Source: JANNAT01 sp031422555
Lineage (GTDB): Bacteria; Pseudomonadota; Alphaproteobacteria; Rhodobacterales; Rhodobacteraceae
NCBI GenBank assembly: GCA_031422555.1
Contig: JANPLZ010000094.1
Location: 1-49,692 of the forward strand
Reading direction: 5' to 3'
DNA: 49,692 nt
Both the position numbers and the translations under genes were made by a program. The stretch's first letter is position 1; every line of letters begins with the position of its first letter. The notes under the pieces were generated by a model. That model did not search any database, was not told the origin of the DNA, and worked only from the letters and a program-made list of their open reading frames with translations. Positions 32,307-41,739 of this stretch are shown here, in pieces.

Positions 32307-33125
32307 TTATGGTGCAGGCCAGCCATCAATCGCGGCCATTGCCTCATCAGCGGTTTCAACAAACTGAAACAGCGACAGGTCTTGCGGCGCGATGACACCC
32401 GCCTCGGCCAAAGCCTGCCAGTTGATCACGCGATGCCACCACTCGCGGCCAAACAGCAAGAACGGCACCGGCTTCATCCGGCCGGTTTGGATAAGGGTCA
32501 GCGATTCAAACATTTCATCCAAAGTGCCAAAGCCGCCCGGAAAAATGCAGATCGCCTTTGCCCGCATCAGAAAGTGCATTTTGCGAATGGCAAAGTAGTG
32601 AAAGTTGAAAGACAGCTCTGGCGTGACGTATTCGTTGGGGGCCTGTTCATGCGGCAGCACGATGTTCAGGCCAATGCTTTGGCCCCCCGCCTCGGCGGCA
32701 CCGCGATTGCCGGCCTCCATCACGCCGGGGCCGCCACCGGTGCAGATGACGTTTTCGCGGCCATCAGATTGCAGGCTGCGCTCGGTCATCAGATGGGCGA
32801 ACCGGCGGGCTTCGGTGTAATAGCGCGCAAGATCCGCCATCGCCGCACTGTGGGCGCGATCAAGGTGATCCGGATCAGGAATGCGCGCGCCGCCAAACAG
32901 CACCACGGTCGAGACGATGCCGCGTTCATCCAGCATCATCTGCGGTTTCAGCAGTTCCAGTTGCAACCGCACCGGGCGCAATTCTTCGCGCGTCATGAAA
33001 TCGGGGTCGGCAAAAGCCAATCGGTAGGCGGGCGCGCGGGTTTGCGGCGTATCGGGAATGCGCCGGGTGGCGGCCACGTCCTGAGTGCTGTCGCGAAACG
33101 GATGCGGGCGGGGATCATCTTTCAT
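32307..33125 (-). CDS. LOG family protein (putative nucleotide phosphoribohydrolase)
   Basis: This 272-residue Rossmann-type protein has the LOG signatures GGGPGVMEAGNRGA near residue 130 and PGGFGTLDEMFE near 195. Family members cleave the N-glycosidic bond of nucleoside 5'-monophosphates, some making free cytokinins and others acting as AMP nucleosidases. This longer form, with about 60 extra N-terminal residues, is usual in proteobacteria and its natural substrate is uncertain. It is divergent from dapD. Confidence 0.9.
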   Translation of the reverse strand: MKDDPRPHPFRDSTQDVAATRRIPDTPQTRAPAYRLAFADPDFMTREELRPVRLQLELLKPQMMLDERGIVSTVVLFGGARIPDPDHLDRAHSAAMADLARYYTEARRFAHLMTERSLQSDGRENVICTGGGPGVMEAGNRGAAEAGGQSIGLNIVLPHEQAPNEYVTPELSFNFHYFAIRKMHFLMRAKAICIFPGGFGTLDEMFESLTLIQTGRMKPVPFLLFGREWWHRVINWQALAEAGVIAPQDLSLFQFVETADEAMAAIDGWPAP

Positions 33126-33227
33126 CAGGCAGCTTTCGGATTAGGCGGGTTACGGCGGGTTTATCCGGTTGGCGACACTATGGCCAGTCACGAAGCGGGG
33201 CGCTGCCGCAATGGCCTGCACCCTTTC

Positions 33228-33256
33228 GCCCCAAGTATTTTGCCAGGATCAAAGCC
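33228..33256 (+). repeat. Dispersed intergenic motif, copy 2
   Basis: The motif GCCCCAAGTATTTTGCCAGG, followed by ATCAAAGCC, lies in the gap between the LOG and dapD genes. It matches the minus-strand copy at 26103-26132 in its central AGTATTT and GCCA parts. Confidence 0.5.
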
Positions 33257-33331
33257 AAAGCGGTTGATTGCGCCAAAGGGCCGGGCCGGGTATAGCGGCG
33301 CAAAGTTTGGTTTTGGAATGGGGAAACTCTG

Positions 33332-34156
33332 ATGTCCTACGCAGCACTGGAAGCGGTCATTGATGCAGCCTGGGAGGCGCGCGATGCCATCAGCCCCACC
33401 ACCAAAGGCGACGTGCGTGACGCGATTGAGGCGACGTTGACCGCGCTGGATACCGGCGTTTTGCGGGTGGCGGAAAAGCGCGGCGCCGATTGGCATGTCA
33501 ATCAATGGGCCAAGAAGGCGGTTTTGCTGTCGTTCCGCCTGAACGACATGGCGGCGATTTCGGGCGGCAATGGCGGATCAACCTGGTGGGACAAAGTGCC
33601 GTCCAAATTTGACGGCTGGGGCGACAATCAGTGGCGCGCAGCAGGGTTTCGCGCTGTGCCGGGGTCGATCGTGCGGCGGTCGGCCTATATTGGCCGCGGC
33701 GTGGTATTGATGCCGTCGTTTGTGAACATCGGTGCCTATGTCGATGAGGGGTCGATGGTTGATGGCTGGGCCACGGTAGGGTCTTGCGCACAGATCGGCA
33801 AGAATGTGCATTTGTCGGGTGGCGTTGGCATTGGGGGCGTGTTGGAACCGATGCAGGCGGGGCCGACGATTATCGAGGACAACTGCTTTATCGGGGCGCG
33901 GTCCGAAGTCGTTGAAGGCTGCATAATCCGCGAAGGCAGCGTGTTGGGCATGGGCGTGTTTATCGGCCAATCCACCAAGATCGTTGACCGCGAAACCGGG
34001 GCCGTGATGTATGGCGAGGTGCCCGCAGGATCGGTGGTAGTAGCAGGATCAATGCCGTCGAAGAACGGGATCAATCTGTATTGTGCGGTGATCGTCAAAA
34101 AGGTCGATGCCAAGACGCGCAGCAAAACCAGCATCAACGAGTTGCTGCGCGATTGA
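33332..34156 (+). CDS. dapD: 2,3,4,5-tetrahydropyridine-2,6-dicarboxylate N-succinyltransferase
   Basis: DapD transfers succinyl from succinyl-CoA to tetrahydrodipicolinate, the step before DapC and DapE in lysine synthesis. The 274-residue protein has the N-terminal helical domain and the left-handed beta-helix of hexapeptide repeats (VVLMPSFVNIGAYVDEGSMV, GVGIGGVLEPMQAGPTIIED, IGARSEVVEGCIIREGSV). GGGGAAA lies six bases before the ATG. It is monocistronic: divergent from the LOG gene and convergent with the DUF4139 gene. Confidence 0.96.
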   Translation: MSYAALEAVIDAAWEARDAISPTTKGDVRDAIEATLTALDTGVLRVAEKRGADWHVNQWAKKAVLLSFRLNDMAAISGGNGGSTWWDKVPSKFDGWGDNQWRAAGFRAVPGSIVRRSAYIGRGVVLMPSFVNIGAYVDEGSMVDGWATVGSCAQIGKNVHLSGGVGIGGVLEPMQAGPTIIEDNCFIGARSEVVEGCIIREGSVLGMGVFIGQSTKIVDRETGAVMYGEVPAGSVVVAGSMPSKNGINLYCAVIVKKVDAKTRSKTSINELLRD

Positions 34157-34164
34157 TCCGGTGG

Positions 34165-34192
34165 CTGGCAGCCCGGTCGCCCGGACTGCCAG
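34165..34192. terminator. Hairpin between convergent dapD and DUF4139 genes
   Basis: A perfect 7-bp stem (CTGGCAG/CTGCCAG) with a GC-rich loop lies in the 42 bp between the two stops. There is no T run, so it is a candidate only, possibly acting in both directions. Confidence 0.45.
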
Positions 34193-34198
34193 CAGGGT

Positions 34199-35848
34199 TC
34201 ATTGCAGCGCCTGACCTTCGGGCCAGCGGATAAGCTGGTTCAGGGTGACATTTTTGGTCTCACCCGCCGCCATATCAAATTCCCACGCCAGAATGCCGCG
34301 TTGGCCTTTGACGTCGGTTTCGGTGGGTGCGGGATCGGCGGTAAAGGTAATTTCCAGATCTTCTTGTTCGGAATAGGGAACCAGATCCAGCAGGCGCACC
34401 GGCCACACCTCGGACGTCAGGTTTTCCAGTTTTAGAACGGCGATTTCTTCGATCTGGGTCGAGATGGTCAGGATGCCTCGGTCGGCTTGCGCGGTGTTTG
34501 GCATATCGCGGGTCAGCTGCAGGCCGTCGATGGCCCCAAAGGCCAGTTCCGCCTTATCGCCCGCAGCAATCATGGCAAGGTTGGTGCTGCCTTTCAGAGT
34601 GCCGTCGCTGAACAGATAGGCCGGGCCGGGCAGAATGATCTCGCCGCTGTCATTGGTAAAGCTGGCCATCAGGAACGCGGTCCGGTCATAGCGCGGTACG
34701 GCTTGGGCATAGATTTTCGGGGTCAGCGGCACAGCATCCAGCGCCAGTCGCAGGTTTTCAACGCCCGTGGCGATGTTGACGGCTTTGGGGTAGGTATAGA
34801 TCACAGTATCACCCTGAAACGAGGTCATCGCCGTGGTGACCGGCGCGGGGGCCATCACCATACCGGGTTCCATCATCGCCTCGGGCACGGCGTCGGCGGT
34901 GCCCGCAAGCCGGGTGCGATCATCGCTTTTGGCCATGGCTTCGGGATCGTAAATCTGGCGCCGTTCTGGCCACAGATCTGACGGGCTGGATTGTTCCGAT
35001 GGCCGCGCGGTGGACAGGGTAAGTGCCACGCCCGCCCAGTCTTCGCCGGAATACTGGCTGACCAGCACACCACGGTTAAGGGTCAGGCTGGCAGGGTCTT
35101 GGCGCACCAGCATTACATCATAAATCGGTTGCCAACTGGCCTCATAGACAAAATGCGACACGGTCAGGCGGGTCTCGCCTGCCACCGCCAGATCAACCGC
35201 AACTGCCAGTGCCACATAGGAATCGTCGCCTTGCAGCAAGGCGGCCTGGGCGTCTTGCGCCTTGGTCAGCGCTTTTTGTGCTTTATCATAGGTTTTGAAT
35301 GCAGGGGGCAGTTCGGCTTGGGCCAAAAGGGCGGCTTGGCGCGCAGCCAACACTTCGGCACCGATCATGGCGGCGATGCCTTTCAGGCCGTCGGCGGTGG
35401 CGCTGTCACCTTCGGATTTCACGCCGCGCAAATAGCCTGCCTGTGCTTCGGCAGCCTCTACCCGCGCGTTGATGGCGTCGATCACGCCTTGGCTGCTTTG
35501 CAGGGTGGCTTCGGCTGCCTCGACGGCCGCTTTCGCCGCTTCCATATCGGGGCCCAAGATGTCATCGCGCGGCGGCAGCCGATCGGTGCGCAGCGAAAAC
35601 GCCCCCACTGTGGCGGTATCCGACGCCAGCCGGATCAAATCGGGTGCGGTTTCGGCGGGCAGATCGGTGATCAGCAGATCATGCGCGCCCGCAGGCGCGG
35701 TAAAGCTGACATCGCGGGTGATTTGCGCTCCTTGGGGATAAATCGTCACCGCGGTGATTTTGCTGGTTGCGAAAATCTGGTCGGCCAAGGCCAAGGTGGG
35801 CAAGGCAGGGGCGGGCAACAGAAGGGCCAGAAAAAGCAAGGCTCGCAT
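34199..35848 (-). CDS. DUF4139 (MuiA-like) exported protein
   Basis: This is a 549-residue protein with a signal peptide (MRALLFLALLLPAPALPTLA). An N-terminal DUF4140-type strand segment (ITAVTIYPQGAQITRDVSF) is followed by a long Ala/Glu/Gln-rich coiled coil at about 100-200, then the C-terminal DUF4139 domain (YEASWQPIYDVML, LSTARPSEQ, AVPRYDRTAFLMASFTN). The family is called mucoidy inhibitor A-like after a Sinorhizobium gene; its activity is not known. ATG 35848 has GGAG seven bases upstream; the open frame continues far upstream without support. It is divergent from the aminotransferase. Confidence 0.88.
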   Translation of the reverse strand: MRALLFLALLLPAPALPTLALADQIFATSKITAVTIYPQGAQITRDVSFTAPAGAHDLLITDLPAETAPDLIRLASDTATVGAFSLRTDRLPPRDDILGPDMEAAKAAVEAAEATLQSSQGVIDAINARVEAAEAQAGYLRGVKSEGDSATADGLKGIAAMIGAEVLAARQAALLAQAELPPAFKTYDKAQKALTKAQDAQAALLQGDDSYVALAVAVDLAVAGETRLTVSHFVYEASWQPIYDVMLVRQDPASLTLNRGVLVSQYSGEDWAGVALTLSTARPSEQSSPSDLWPERRQIYDPEAMAKSDDRTRLAGTADAVPEAMMEPGMVMAPAPVTTAMTSFQGDTVIYTYPKAVNIATGVENLRLALDAVPLTPKIYAQAVPRYDRTAFLMASFTNDSGEIILPGPAYLFSDGTLKGSTNLAMIAAGDKAELAFGAIDGLQLTRDMPNTAQADRGILTISTQIEEIAVLKLENLTSEVWPVRLLDLVPYSEQEDLEITFTADPAPTETDVKGQRGILAWEFDMAAGETKNVTLNQLIRWPEGQALQ

Positions 35849-35968
35849 GAATAACTCCATTTTAATCTGACGCAAAGGTGGCCCGGCTTGGGCAGGCTTG
35901 CAAGCCCTGCCCCACTTGTCGGCCATTCTGCGCCCTGCCATGCTGGCGTCAGCTTGAAAGGACACCCT

Positions 35969-37306
35969 ATGCCCGCGCCGCCAACCGTGACGTCGATCCA
36001 TGCCACCACCGCTTTGCCGCGCGTGGTGCGGGGCATGGGCAGCTACCTGTGGGATGCGACCGGCAAGCAATATATTGACGGATCCGGCGGCCCGGCGGTG
36101 TATTGTCTGGGCCATGGCAATGCCGAAGTGAACGCCGCGATCACCGCGCAACTGGGGCAGATCGCGCATGGCTACCGCTATAATTTCACCACCGTCGCGC
36201 TGGACGAACTGACCGAGATCATCCGCACCCAAGCCGGGGGCAATCTGCGCGAAATGGTGTTCGTTTCCGGCGGATCCGAGGCGGTGGAAAGCGGTCTGAA
36301 AATTGCGCTGCAGTATCAAACCGCAATTGGGCAGAAGTCGCGGCGGGTGTTTATCTCGCGCCAGCGGTCGTGGCATGGCAACACGCTGGGGGCGTTGTCG
36401 GTTTCGGGGTTTGCCGAGCGGGTGGCGGCCTATGAAGGCGCATTGATTCCGGGGATAAAACTGTCAGCGGTGAACGCTTATCGCCCGATTGCGGGCGCGT
36501 CGGCGGCGACTTTGGCCGAAGTTGCGGCGGCTGAACTGGAAGCCGCAATCGTGCAGGCCGGTCCGCAGACCATTGCCGGGTTCATTTTTGAACCGGTGGG
36601 CGGGGCGGCGGGCGGCTGTGTGCCTGCACCGTTGGGCTACGCCGAGCGGGTGCGCGAAATTTGCACGCGCCACGGCGTGTTGATGATCGCGGATGAGGTG
36701 ATGTGTGGCGCGGGCCGGGTCGGGACATGGCGGGCTTTGGGCGCGGTTGAACCCGATATCATGGCCATCGCCAAAGGCTTGGCCGGGGGCTATATGCCGC
36801 TGGGGGCGGCAATTTGCACCACCGCCGTGTGGCAAGCCATTCAAGCCGCCGATGGTGCCTTTGGCACCGGGCATACGTTTACCGGGCATACGGCCTCTTG
36901 CGCGGCCGGGGTCGCGGTGCAAAAAATCATCGCGCGCGACGGGCTGCTGGCCCGGGTCGCCGGCAATGAGGCCAGGCTGAAGGCGTGGCTGGCCGATGCT
37001 TTGGCGGGGGTTGATGCCGTGGGCGATATTCGCGGGCGCGGGCATTTCATCGGCGTGGAACTGGTGGCTGACCGCGACAGCAAGACGCCGTTTGAGCCGG
37101 ACCGCAAACTGTTCCTGAAACTGCGCCAGCAGACCCTGCAAAACGGGCTGATCTGTTACCCAGTGGGCGGCAATGTGGACGGGGTTCGCGGCGATATCGT
37201 GATCCTTGCCCCGCCCTATAACGCGACGGATGCGGAACTGACCGAGATCGTCGAAAAACTGTCGCTGTCGATCCGGCAGGTTTTGGCGGCAGAAAAACTG
37301 GGTTAA
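35969..37306 (+). CDS. Class III pyridoxal-phosphate aminotransferase
   Basis: This 445-residue cytoplasmic enzyme is of the omega-amino acid transaminase fold. Landmarks are YIDGSGGPAVYCLGHGN at the start, VSGGSEAVESGLK near residue 90, and RSWHGNTLGALSVSG. LMIADEVMCGAGRVG carries the Asp that contacts the pyridine nitrogen, and MAIAKGLAGGY carries the Schiff-base Lys. The amino donor cannot be named. AAAGGA precedes ATG 35969. It seems monocistronic; the 176 bp downstream are AT-rich and include a GTTCC/GGAAC hairpin at about 37369-37382. Confidence 0.92.
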   Translation: MPAPPTVTSIHATTALPRVVRGMGSYLWDATGKQYIDGSGGPAVYCLGHGNAEVNAAITAQLGQIAHGYRYNFTTVALDELTEIIRTQAGGNLREMVFVSGGSEAVESGLKIALQYQTAIGQKSRRVFISRQRSWHGNTLGALSVSGFAERVAAYEGALIPGIKLSAVNAYRPIAGASAATLAEVAAAELEAAIVQAGPQTIAGFIFEPVGGAAGGCVPAPLGYAERVREICTRHGVLMIADEVMCGAGRVGTWRALGAVEPDIMAIAKGLAGGYMPLGAAICTTAVWQAIQAADGAFGTGHTFTGHTASCAAGVAVQKIIARDGLLARVAGNEARLKAWLADALAGVDAVGDIRGRGHFIGVELVADRDSKTPFEPDRKLFLKLRQQTLQNGLICYPVGGNVDGVRGDIVILAPPYNATDAELTEIVEKLSLSIRQVLAAEKLG

Positions 37307-37482
37307 GTGAGACGCTGGTCGGGGAAAAATTTTCTTGTTTATAATCAATAATTTAATAATATCTCCTGTTCCATTTGGAACAACCCCTTGCCGATCACAA
37401 AGGCTTGAGCGGGACCGTGGATGGTTTTTGCCTTCATCAGTGTTAATTCTGGATCACACCACTTAAACGCACTTAGAAATGG

Positions 37483-37953
37483 ATGAACGCGATGCAACAC
37501 GTAGTTAAATTTTTGGCGGTCGTGGCCGTTGGTCTGACATGTGTCGGCTCTGGCCCGCTGTTGGCGGCTGGCACCGAAGATACTGCGGTCGATACGCCCG
37601 CAGGAATGTCGGCCTATGATGCGGCCAAAGAGGCGATCTATTTGAAAGACTATGCGACGGCAAAACCGATTTTGGTGCAGTTGACGCTAGACGAGCCGGG
37701 CAATGCCGATGCATGGAACCTGCTCGGGTTCTCCAACCGCAAGATGGGGATCATGGACGCCGCCGCGGTGGCCTATGAAACGGCGCTGAAGCTGAACCCC
37801 AAACATCTGGGGGCGCTGGAATATCAGGGCGAGATGTATATCGAAACCGGCTTGATTGACAAAGCCACTGCCAATCTTGCAGCGTTAAAATCGCTGTGCG
37901 GCGATTGCGAAGAGTATAACGACCTTGCCAAGGCTTTGGGCGCGGCAAGTTAA
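37483..37953 (+). CDS. Exported TPR-repeat protein
   Basis: This 156-residue protein has an N-terminal signal (VVKFLAVVAVGLTCVGSGPLLAAG) and about three tetratricopeptide repeats: AKEAIYLKDYATAKPILVQL, NADAWNLLGFSNRKMGIMDA and HLGALEYQGEMYIETGLIDKA. A C-terminal CGDCEEY pair of cysteines could form a disulfide in the periplasm. Such small TPR proteins are common in Rhodobacterales; its partner is unknown. The start is ATG 37483 or ATG 37492, neither with a strong ribosome-binding sequence. It converges with asd. Confidence 0.85.
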   Translation: MNAMQHVVKFLAVVAVGLTCVGSGPLLAAGTEDTAVDTPAGMSAYDAAKEAIYLKDYATAKPILVQLTLDEPGNADAWNLLGFSNRKMGIMDAAAVAYETALKLNPKHLGALEYQGEMYIETGLIDKATANLAALKSLCGDCEEYNDLAKALGAAS

Positions 37954-38015
37954 GCGGTCAACCCGACCGATCTTTCCGGTGTTGTTTAGGCAAAAGGTTA
38001 TTGATCAAGACTTGC

Positions 38016-38035
38016 GCCCCGGCTTGCGCCGGGGC
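38016..38035. terminator. GC hairpin between TPR and asd genes
   Basis: A perfect 8-bp stem GCCCCGGC/GCCGGGGC with loop TTGC lies in the 96 bp between convergent stops. No T run follows on either strand, so termination is likely but not proven. Confidence 0.5.
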
Positions 38036-38049
38036 TGCAACGTGCTTGA

Positions 38050-39072
38050 TCAGCCTTTTTTCAAACAGCGGCTGGCCAGCAGTTCCGCAATCTGCACCGC
38101 GTTCAGCGCCGCCCCTTTGCGCAGATTATCAGACACGCACCACAAGTTGATGCCGTTATCAATCGTGCTGTCTTGCCGAATGCGGCTGATGTAGACCGCA
38201 TAGTCGCCGACGCAATCTATCGGCGTGATATAGCCGCCAGGCTCGCGCTTATCTATCACCATGATGCCGGGGGATTCGCGCAAGATATCGCGGGCCTCGT
38301 GTTCATCCAGAAAGTCTTCGAATTCGATATTGATCGATTCCGAATGGCCGACAAACACCGGCACGCGGACGCAGGTTGCCGTGATCTTGATGGCCTTATC
38401 CAAAATCTTTTTGGTCTCGGCGACCATTTTCCATTCTTCTTTGGTCGAGCCGTCATCAAGGAAAACGTCGATATGCGGGATCACGTTGAAGGCGATCTGC
38501 TTGGGGAATTTTGAGGGCGCAACCTCTTGGCCATGCACAAAAATGCCCTTGGTCTGATCCCACAGCTCGTCAATACCCTCTTTGCCCGCACCCGAAACCG
38601 ATTGATACGTAGACACCACCACCCGCTTGATGCGCGCGCGATCATGCAGCGGCTTTAGCGCCACCACCATTTGCGCGGTGGAACAGTTCGGATTGGCAAT
38701 GATCATCTTGTTTTTATACTGGGTGATCGCGTCGGGATTCACCTCGGGCACAATCAGCGGGATCGCCGGATCATAGCGATACAGCGACGAATTATCGATC
38801 ACCACGCAGCCCGCCGCCGCCGCCTTGGGGGCGTAGATTTTGGTGGCATCCGACCCCACGGCGAACAAAGCGATGTCCCAGCCGGTGAAATCAAAGGTAT
38901 CCAGGTCTTTAGTCTTCAGGGTTTTATCACCAAAGCTGATCTCGGTGCCCAGCGATTTGCGCGATGCCAAAGCGGCAATCTCGTCCACCGGAAAGCTGCG
39001 CTCGGCAAGAATGTTCAGCATTTCGCGGCCCACGTTACCGGTGGCACCCGCGACGACAACCCTATAGCCCAT
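38050..39072 (-). CDS. asd: Aspartate-semialdehyde dehydrogenase
   Basis: Asd reduces aspartyl phosphate to aspartate semialdehyde with NADPH, feeding lysine, methionine and threonine synthesis. The 340-residue protein starts GYRVVVAGATGNVGREML (NADP loop), has the catalytic Cys130 in NPNCSTAQ and the family segments STYQSVSGAGKEGIDEL and RVPVFVGHSE. ATG 39072 has AGGAG seven bases upstream. It lies 99 bp after the MFS gene in the same direction; a functional link with the MFS genes is not evident. Confidence 0.96.
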   Translation of the reverse strand: MGYRVVVAGATGNVGREMLNILAERSFPVDEIAALASRKSLGTEISFGDKTLKTKDLDTFDFTGWDIALFAVGSDATKIYAPKAAAAGCVVIDNSSLYRYDPAIPLIVPEVNPDAITQYKNKMIIANPNCSTAQMVVALKPLHDRARIKRVVVSTYQSVSGAGKEGIDELWDQTKGIFVHGQEVAPSKFPKQIAFNVIPHIDVFLDDGSTKEEWKMVAETKKILDKAIKITATCVRVPVFVGHSESINIEFEDFLDEHEARDILRESPGIMVIDKREPGGYITPIDCVGDYAVYISRIRQDSTIDNGINLWCVSDNLRKGAALNAVQIAELLASRCLKKG

Positions 39073-39171
39073 CGGGCGTCTCCTGTTTTGCATCAATGAC
39101 CATCAAAGACGCCGCCTGTTACCGCATGGGGCGGCAAGGGGAAAGCGGATTCGATCATTCACTTGGCCGGG

Positions 39172-40344
39172 TTAATCAGTGCGATCTTTTGACAGCAGAT
39201 AAATCGCAAGGCCCGCCGCGATCAAGACGGCATAAAACAAAAACACCGCCGCAAACGGCGCAATCGGGGCGGCATCACTGGCATAGGCGGCGTGAATACG
39301 GCCCGTCACCAACTGCATCAACCCGGCAGACCCGATGCCAAAAAGATTGATCAGCGTCACGCCGCGCCCAACCAGATAGGGAGGCAGAAACGCGCGGCCA
39401 TGCGCCATCACCATCGGAAACGATGCGCCGAAAAAGCCGATGGCGGCCAGCAAGGCGATGGGCAGCCAAGACGGGTTCGCTGCATTGACATAAAGCGCCG
39501 CCATGCAGACCAACACAACGGCATTTCCGCCAAAAATCAACCACTTGCGGGTTCCAAGGATGCGGTCCAGCGGGCCATAGGCAAAGTTGCCCGCCACCAT
39601 TGCCAAGCCCATGATCAAGGTGATCTGGCCAATTCGCGCGGCATCTGCGCCAAAGCCGGTCGCAAAATACGGCCCAACCCACAGCCCGCGCAACCCCGCC
39701 GCCGGGGCATAGCAAGCCGCCATCATCAGCAGTATCGGCCACAGCGCCGGCATTTTCAGAAGATCAAGCAAAGACCCCTGACTGGGGCCAGACGCGCGCG
39801 CGGGATCGCGCACCAGCGCCAGAATGGCCAAAGCAACCGCCAAGGTGATCGCAGCCAACCCCCACACCGCCGCCCGCCAACCTACGGCCTCTACCACCGC
39901 TGACAACGGCAGCGATGACGCGATATTTCCCAACGATCCGATGCCCACGGTGATCCCCGCCAGCGTGCCAAACACCGCCGCCGAATAGGTGCGCGCAAAG
40001 ATGTAATAGGCGGCCATTAACACCGGCGCACAGCCGATCCCGATCAACACCATCGCCAGTTTGATCTGGCCGCTGCCTGTGGCGGTGGCAAAAACCCCGG
40101 CCCCGACCGCGGCCACGACCAACAGCGCCGCCGTGGTCAGGCGCGGCCCGATCCGGTCAAGCGCCCAACCAACTGGCAACTGCATCAGCGCAAAACTAAG
40201 AAACCAATAGCCTGACGCCTGCGCCAAAGCCTGCGGCGTGGCCCCCAGATCGCTGCCCAAAACCGGGGTCAGAACCGCCAGAAACGCCCGATAAAACTGG
40301 CTTAGAATATAGGCGACAAACAAGGCAGCGATTCCGGGGCGCAT
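39172..40344 (-). CDS. MFS transporter, 12 helices
   Basis: This is a 390-residue inner-membrane carrier with about 12 hydrophobic spans. The first cytoplasmic loop shows the MFS motif A pattern (QLPVGWALDRIGPRL), and helix 4 has VLIGIGCAPVLMAAYYIFARTY. The substrate is not predictable; the YbfB/CynX-like branch is possible. Its start ATG 40344 comes 4 bp after the preceding MFS stop without an obvious ribosome-binding sequence of its own, so translation is probably coupled to that gene. Confidence 0.85.
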   Translation of the reverse strand: MRPGIAALFVAYILSQFYRAFLAVLTPVLGSDLGATPQALAQASGYWFLSFALMQLPVGWALDRIGPRLTTAALLVVAAVGAGVFATATGSGQIKLAMVLIGIGCAPVLMAAYYIFARTYSAAVFGTLAGITVGIGSLGNIASSLPLSAVVEAVGWRAAVWGLAAITLAVALAILALVRDPARASGPSQGSLLDLLKMPALWPILLMMAACYAPAAGLRGLWVGPYFATGFGADAARIGQITLIMGLAMVAGNFAYGPLDRILGTRKWLIFGGNAVVLVCMAALYVNAANPSWLPIALLAAIGFFGASFPMVMAHGRAFLPPYLVGRGVTLINLFGIGSAGLMQLVTGRIHAAYASDAAPIAPFAAVFLFYAVLIAAGLAIYLLSKDRTD

Positions 40345-40348
40345 GGGG

Positions 40349-41584
40349 TCAGGCCGGTTGCACGGCAAGCGGGCGCTCTTTTATTGGCAGATGCACGATG
40401 GCCGAAAACGCGCCAACGCCGATGCCGACCCACCAGACCACGGTGTAGCCGCCAGTCAGATCATACATCCGCCCCCCCAGCCAAACCCCCAGAAACGAGC
40501 CCAACTGATGGCTTAGAAATACAAACCCATACAGCGTGCCCATATACCGCAGCCCATAAATATGCGCGACCAACCCCGATGTCAGCGGCACGGTCGCAAG
40601 CCACAGCGACCCCATGGCGACTGAAAACAGCAAAACGGTCATCGGCGTCATTGGTATCAGGATGAACAACGTCGCGATGATGGTTCGGGCGGTGTAAATG
40701 CCTGCCAGCAGATATTTCTTGGAATAGCGATTGCCCAACCACCCCGCAGTAATTGACCCGGCGATATTGGCCAACCCGATCAGCGATATCGCCACCGCCC
40801 CCAAAATTGGCGTCGTGGTAATGCCAAGGGAAGCCAGCAGACTGGCGGGATCAATGGCGCGGCAGGCCTCGGCAACAAAGGCGGGAAAATGCGCGGTAAG
40901 GAACGCCAGTTGATACCCGCACGAAAAAAATCCCAAGAAAATCAATATGTAAGATGGATCTTTGAAGGCGCGCAGCAAAACCGTGCCCAGCGATTCTTCC
41001 AGCTCTTGTTTGGTGGCAGTGACAGGGCTGCGCAGAAACGGCAGCGCAAACAGCGAACACAAGATCATGGCGGCAAAGATCAAAAACACCGTTTGCCACG
41101 GAAAGGATTGCAACAAAAACGCCGCCAGCGGTGCGCCAAAAACCTGACCCGCCGAACCGGCAGCGGTGGCGATGCCCAAGGCGATGCTGCGGTTTTGCGG
41201 GCTGGCCGCGCGGCCCACGATGGCAAGAATCACGCCAAAACCGGTGCCCGCAATGCCAAAGCCGACCAGTATTTCCAGAAATTGATGCTGACCGGGGGTG
41301 ACGGCAAAACTGGACAAAACCAACCCCGCCGCATAAAGCAGCGCCCCGGCGATGATGGCTTTGCGGTCACCAAACCGTTCGGCCACGGCGCCAAACAGCG
41401 GCTGACCAATACCCCAAGCCAGATTCTGTATCGCAATCGCCAGCGAAAAATCGGATCGCAGCCAGCCGAACTCGGACGCGATCGGAATTTGGAACACCCC
41501 AAAACTGGCACGGATCGAAAACCCCAGCATCAGGATAAAACACCCGGCGATCAGAACCGGTGTAAACAAGGGGGATTTGATCAT
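40349..41584 (-). CDS. MFS transporter (monocarboxylate/oxalate-formate-like)
   Basis: This 411-residue membrane carrier resembles the YhjX/oxalate-formate antiporter branch. Segments include GFSIRASFGVFQIPIASEFGW (helix 1), GIGQPLFGAVAERFGDRKAI (motif A) and FGIAGTGFGVILAIVGRAA. The second half has ITAGWLGNRYSKK. ATG 41584 has AAGGA eight bases upstream; the open frame continues to 41746 without support. It is divergent from the alpha-glucosidase gene across 155 bp that should hold both promoters. A link to that sugar enzyme is possible but not shown. Confidence 0.86.
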   Translation of the reverse strand: MIKSPLFTPVLIAGCFILMLGFSIRASFGVFQIPIASEFGWLRSDFSLAIAIQNLAWGIGQPLFGAVAERFGDRKAIIAGALLYAAGLVLSSFAVTPGQHQFLEILVGFGIAGTGFGVILAIVGRAASPQNRSIALGIATAAGSAGQVFGAPLAAFLLQSFPWQTVFLIFAAMILCSLFALPFLRSPVTATKQELEESLGTVLLRAFKDPSYILIFLGFFSCGYQLAFLTAHFPAFVAEACRAIDPASLLASLGITTTPILGAVAISLIGLANIAGSITAGWLGNRYSKKYLLAGIYTARTIIATLFILIPMTPMTVLLFSVAMGSLWLATVPLTSGLVAHIYGLRYMGTLYGFVFLSHQLGSFLGVWLGGRMYDLTGGYTVVWWVGIGVGAFSAIVHLPIKERPLAVQPA

Positions 41585-41739
41585 GGTGGCATCCTTTGTG
41601 CGGCGCAACCTGAACCTGCAGGGGGCAAGAGTAAACCAGTATTTTGTCACCATACAAGTTGCCAAAACCCGGGCTGGGGGCCTGTTATTGGCTTGATTTG
41701 CCCGATATGCTGTCAAAAAGGCTGTTGGGAGAGACACGG

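Noticed and set aside
37307..37482. AT-rich gap with TATAAT-like string as a strong promoter
   Set aside because: The spacing to a matching -35 box is not convincing; base composition alone is not enough.
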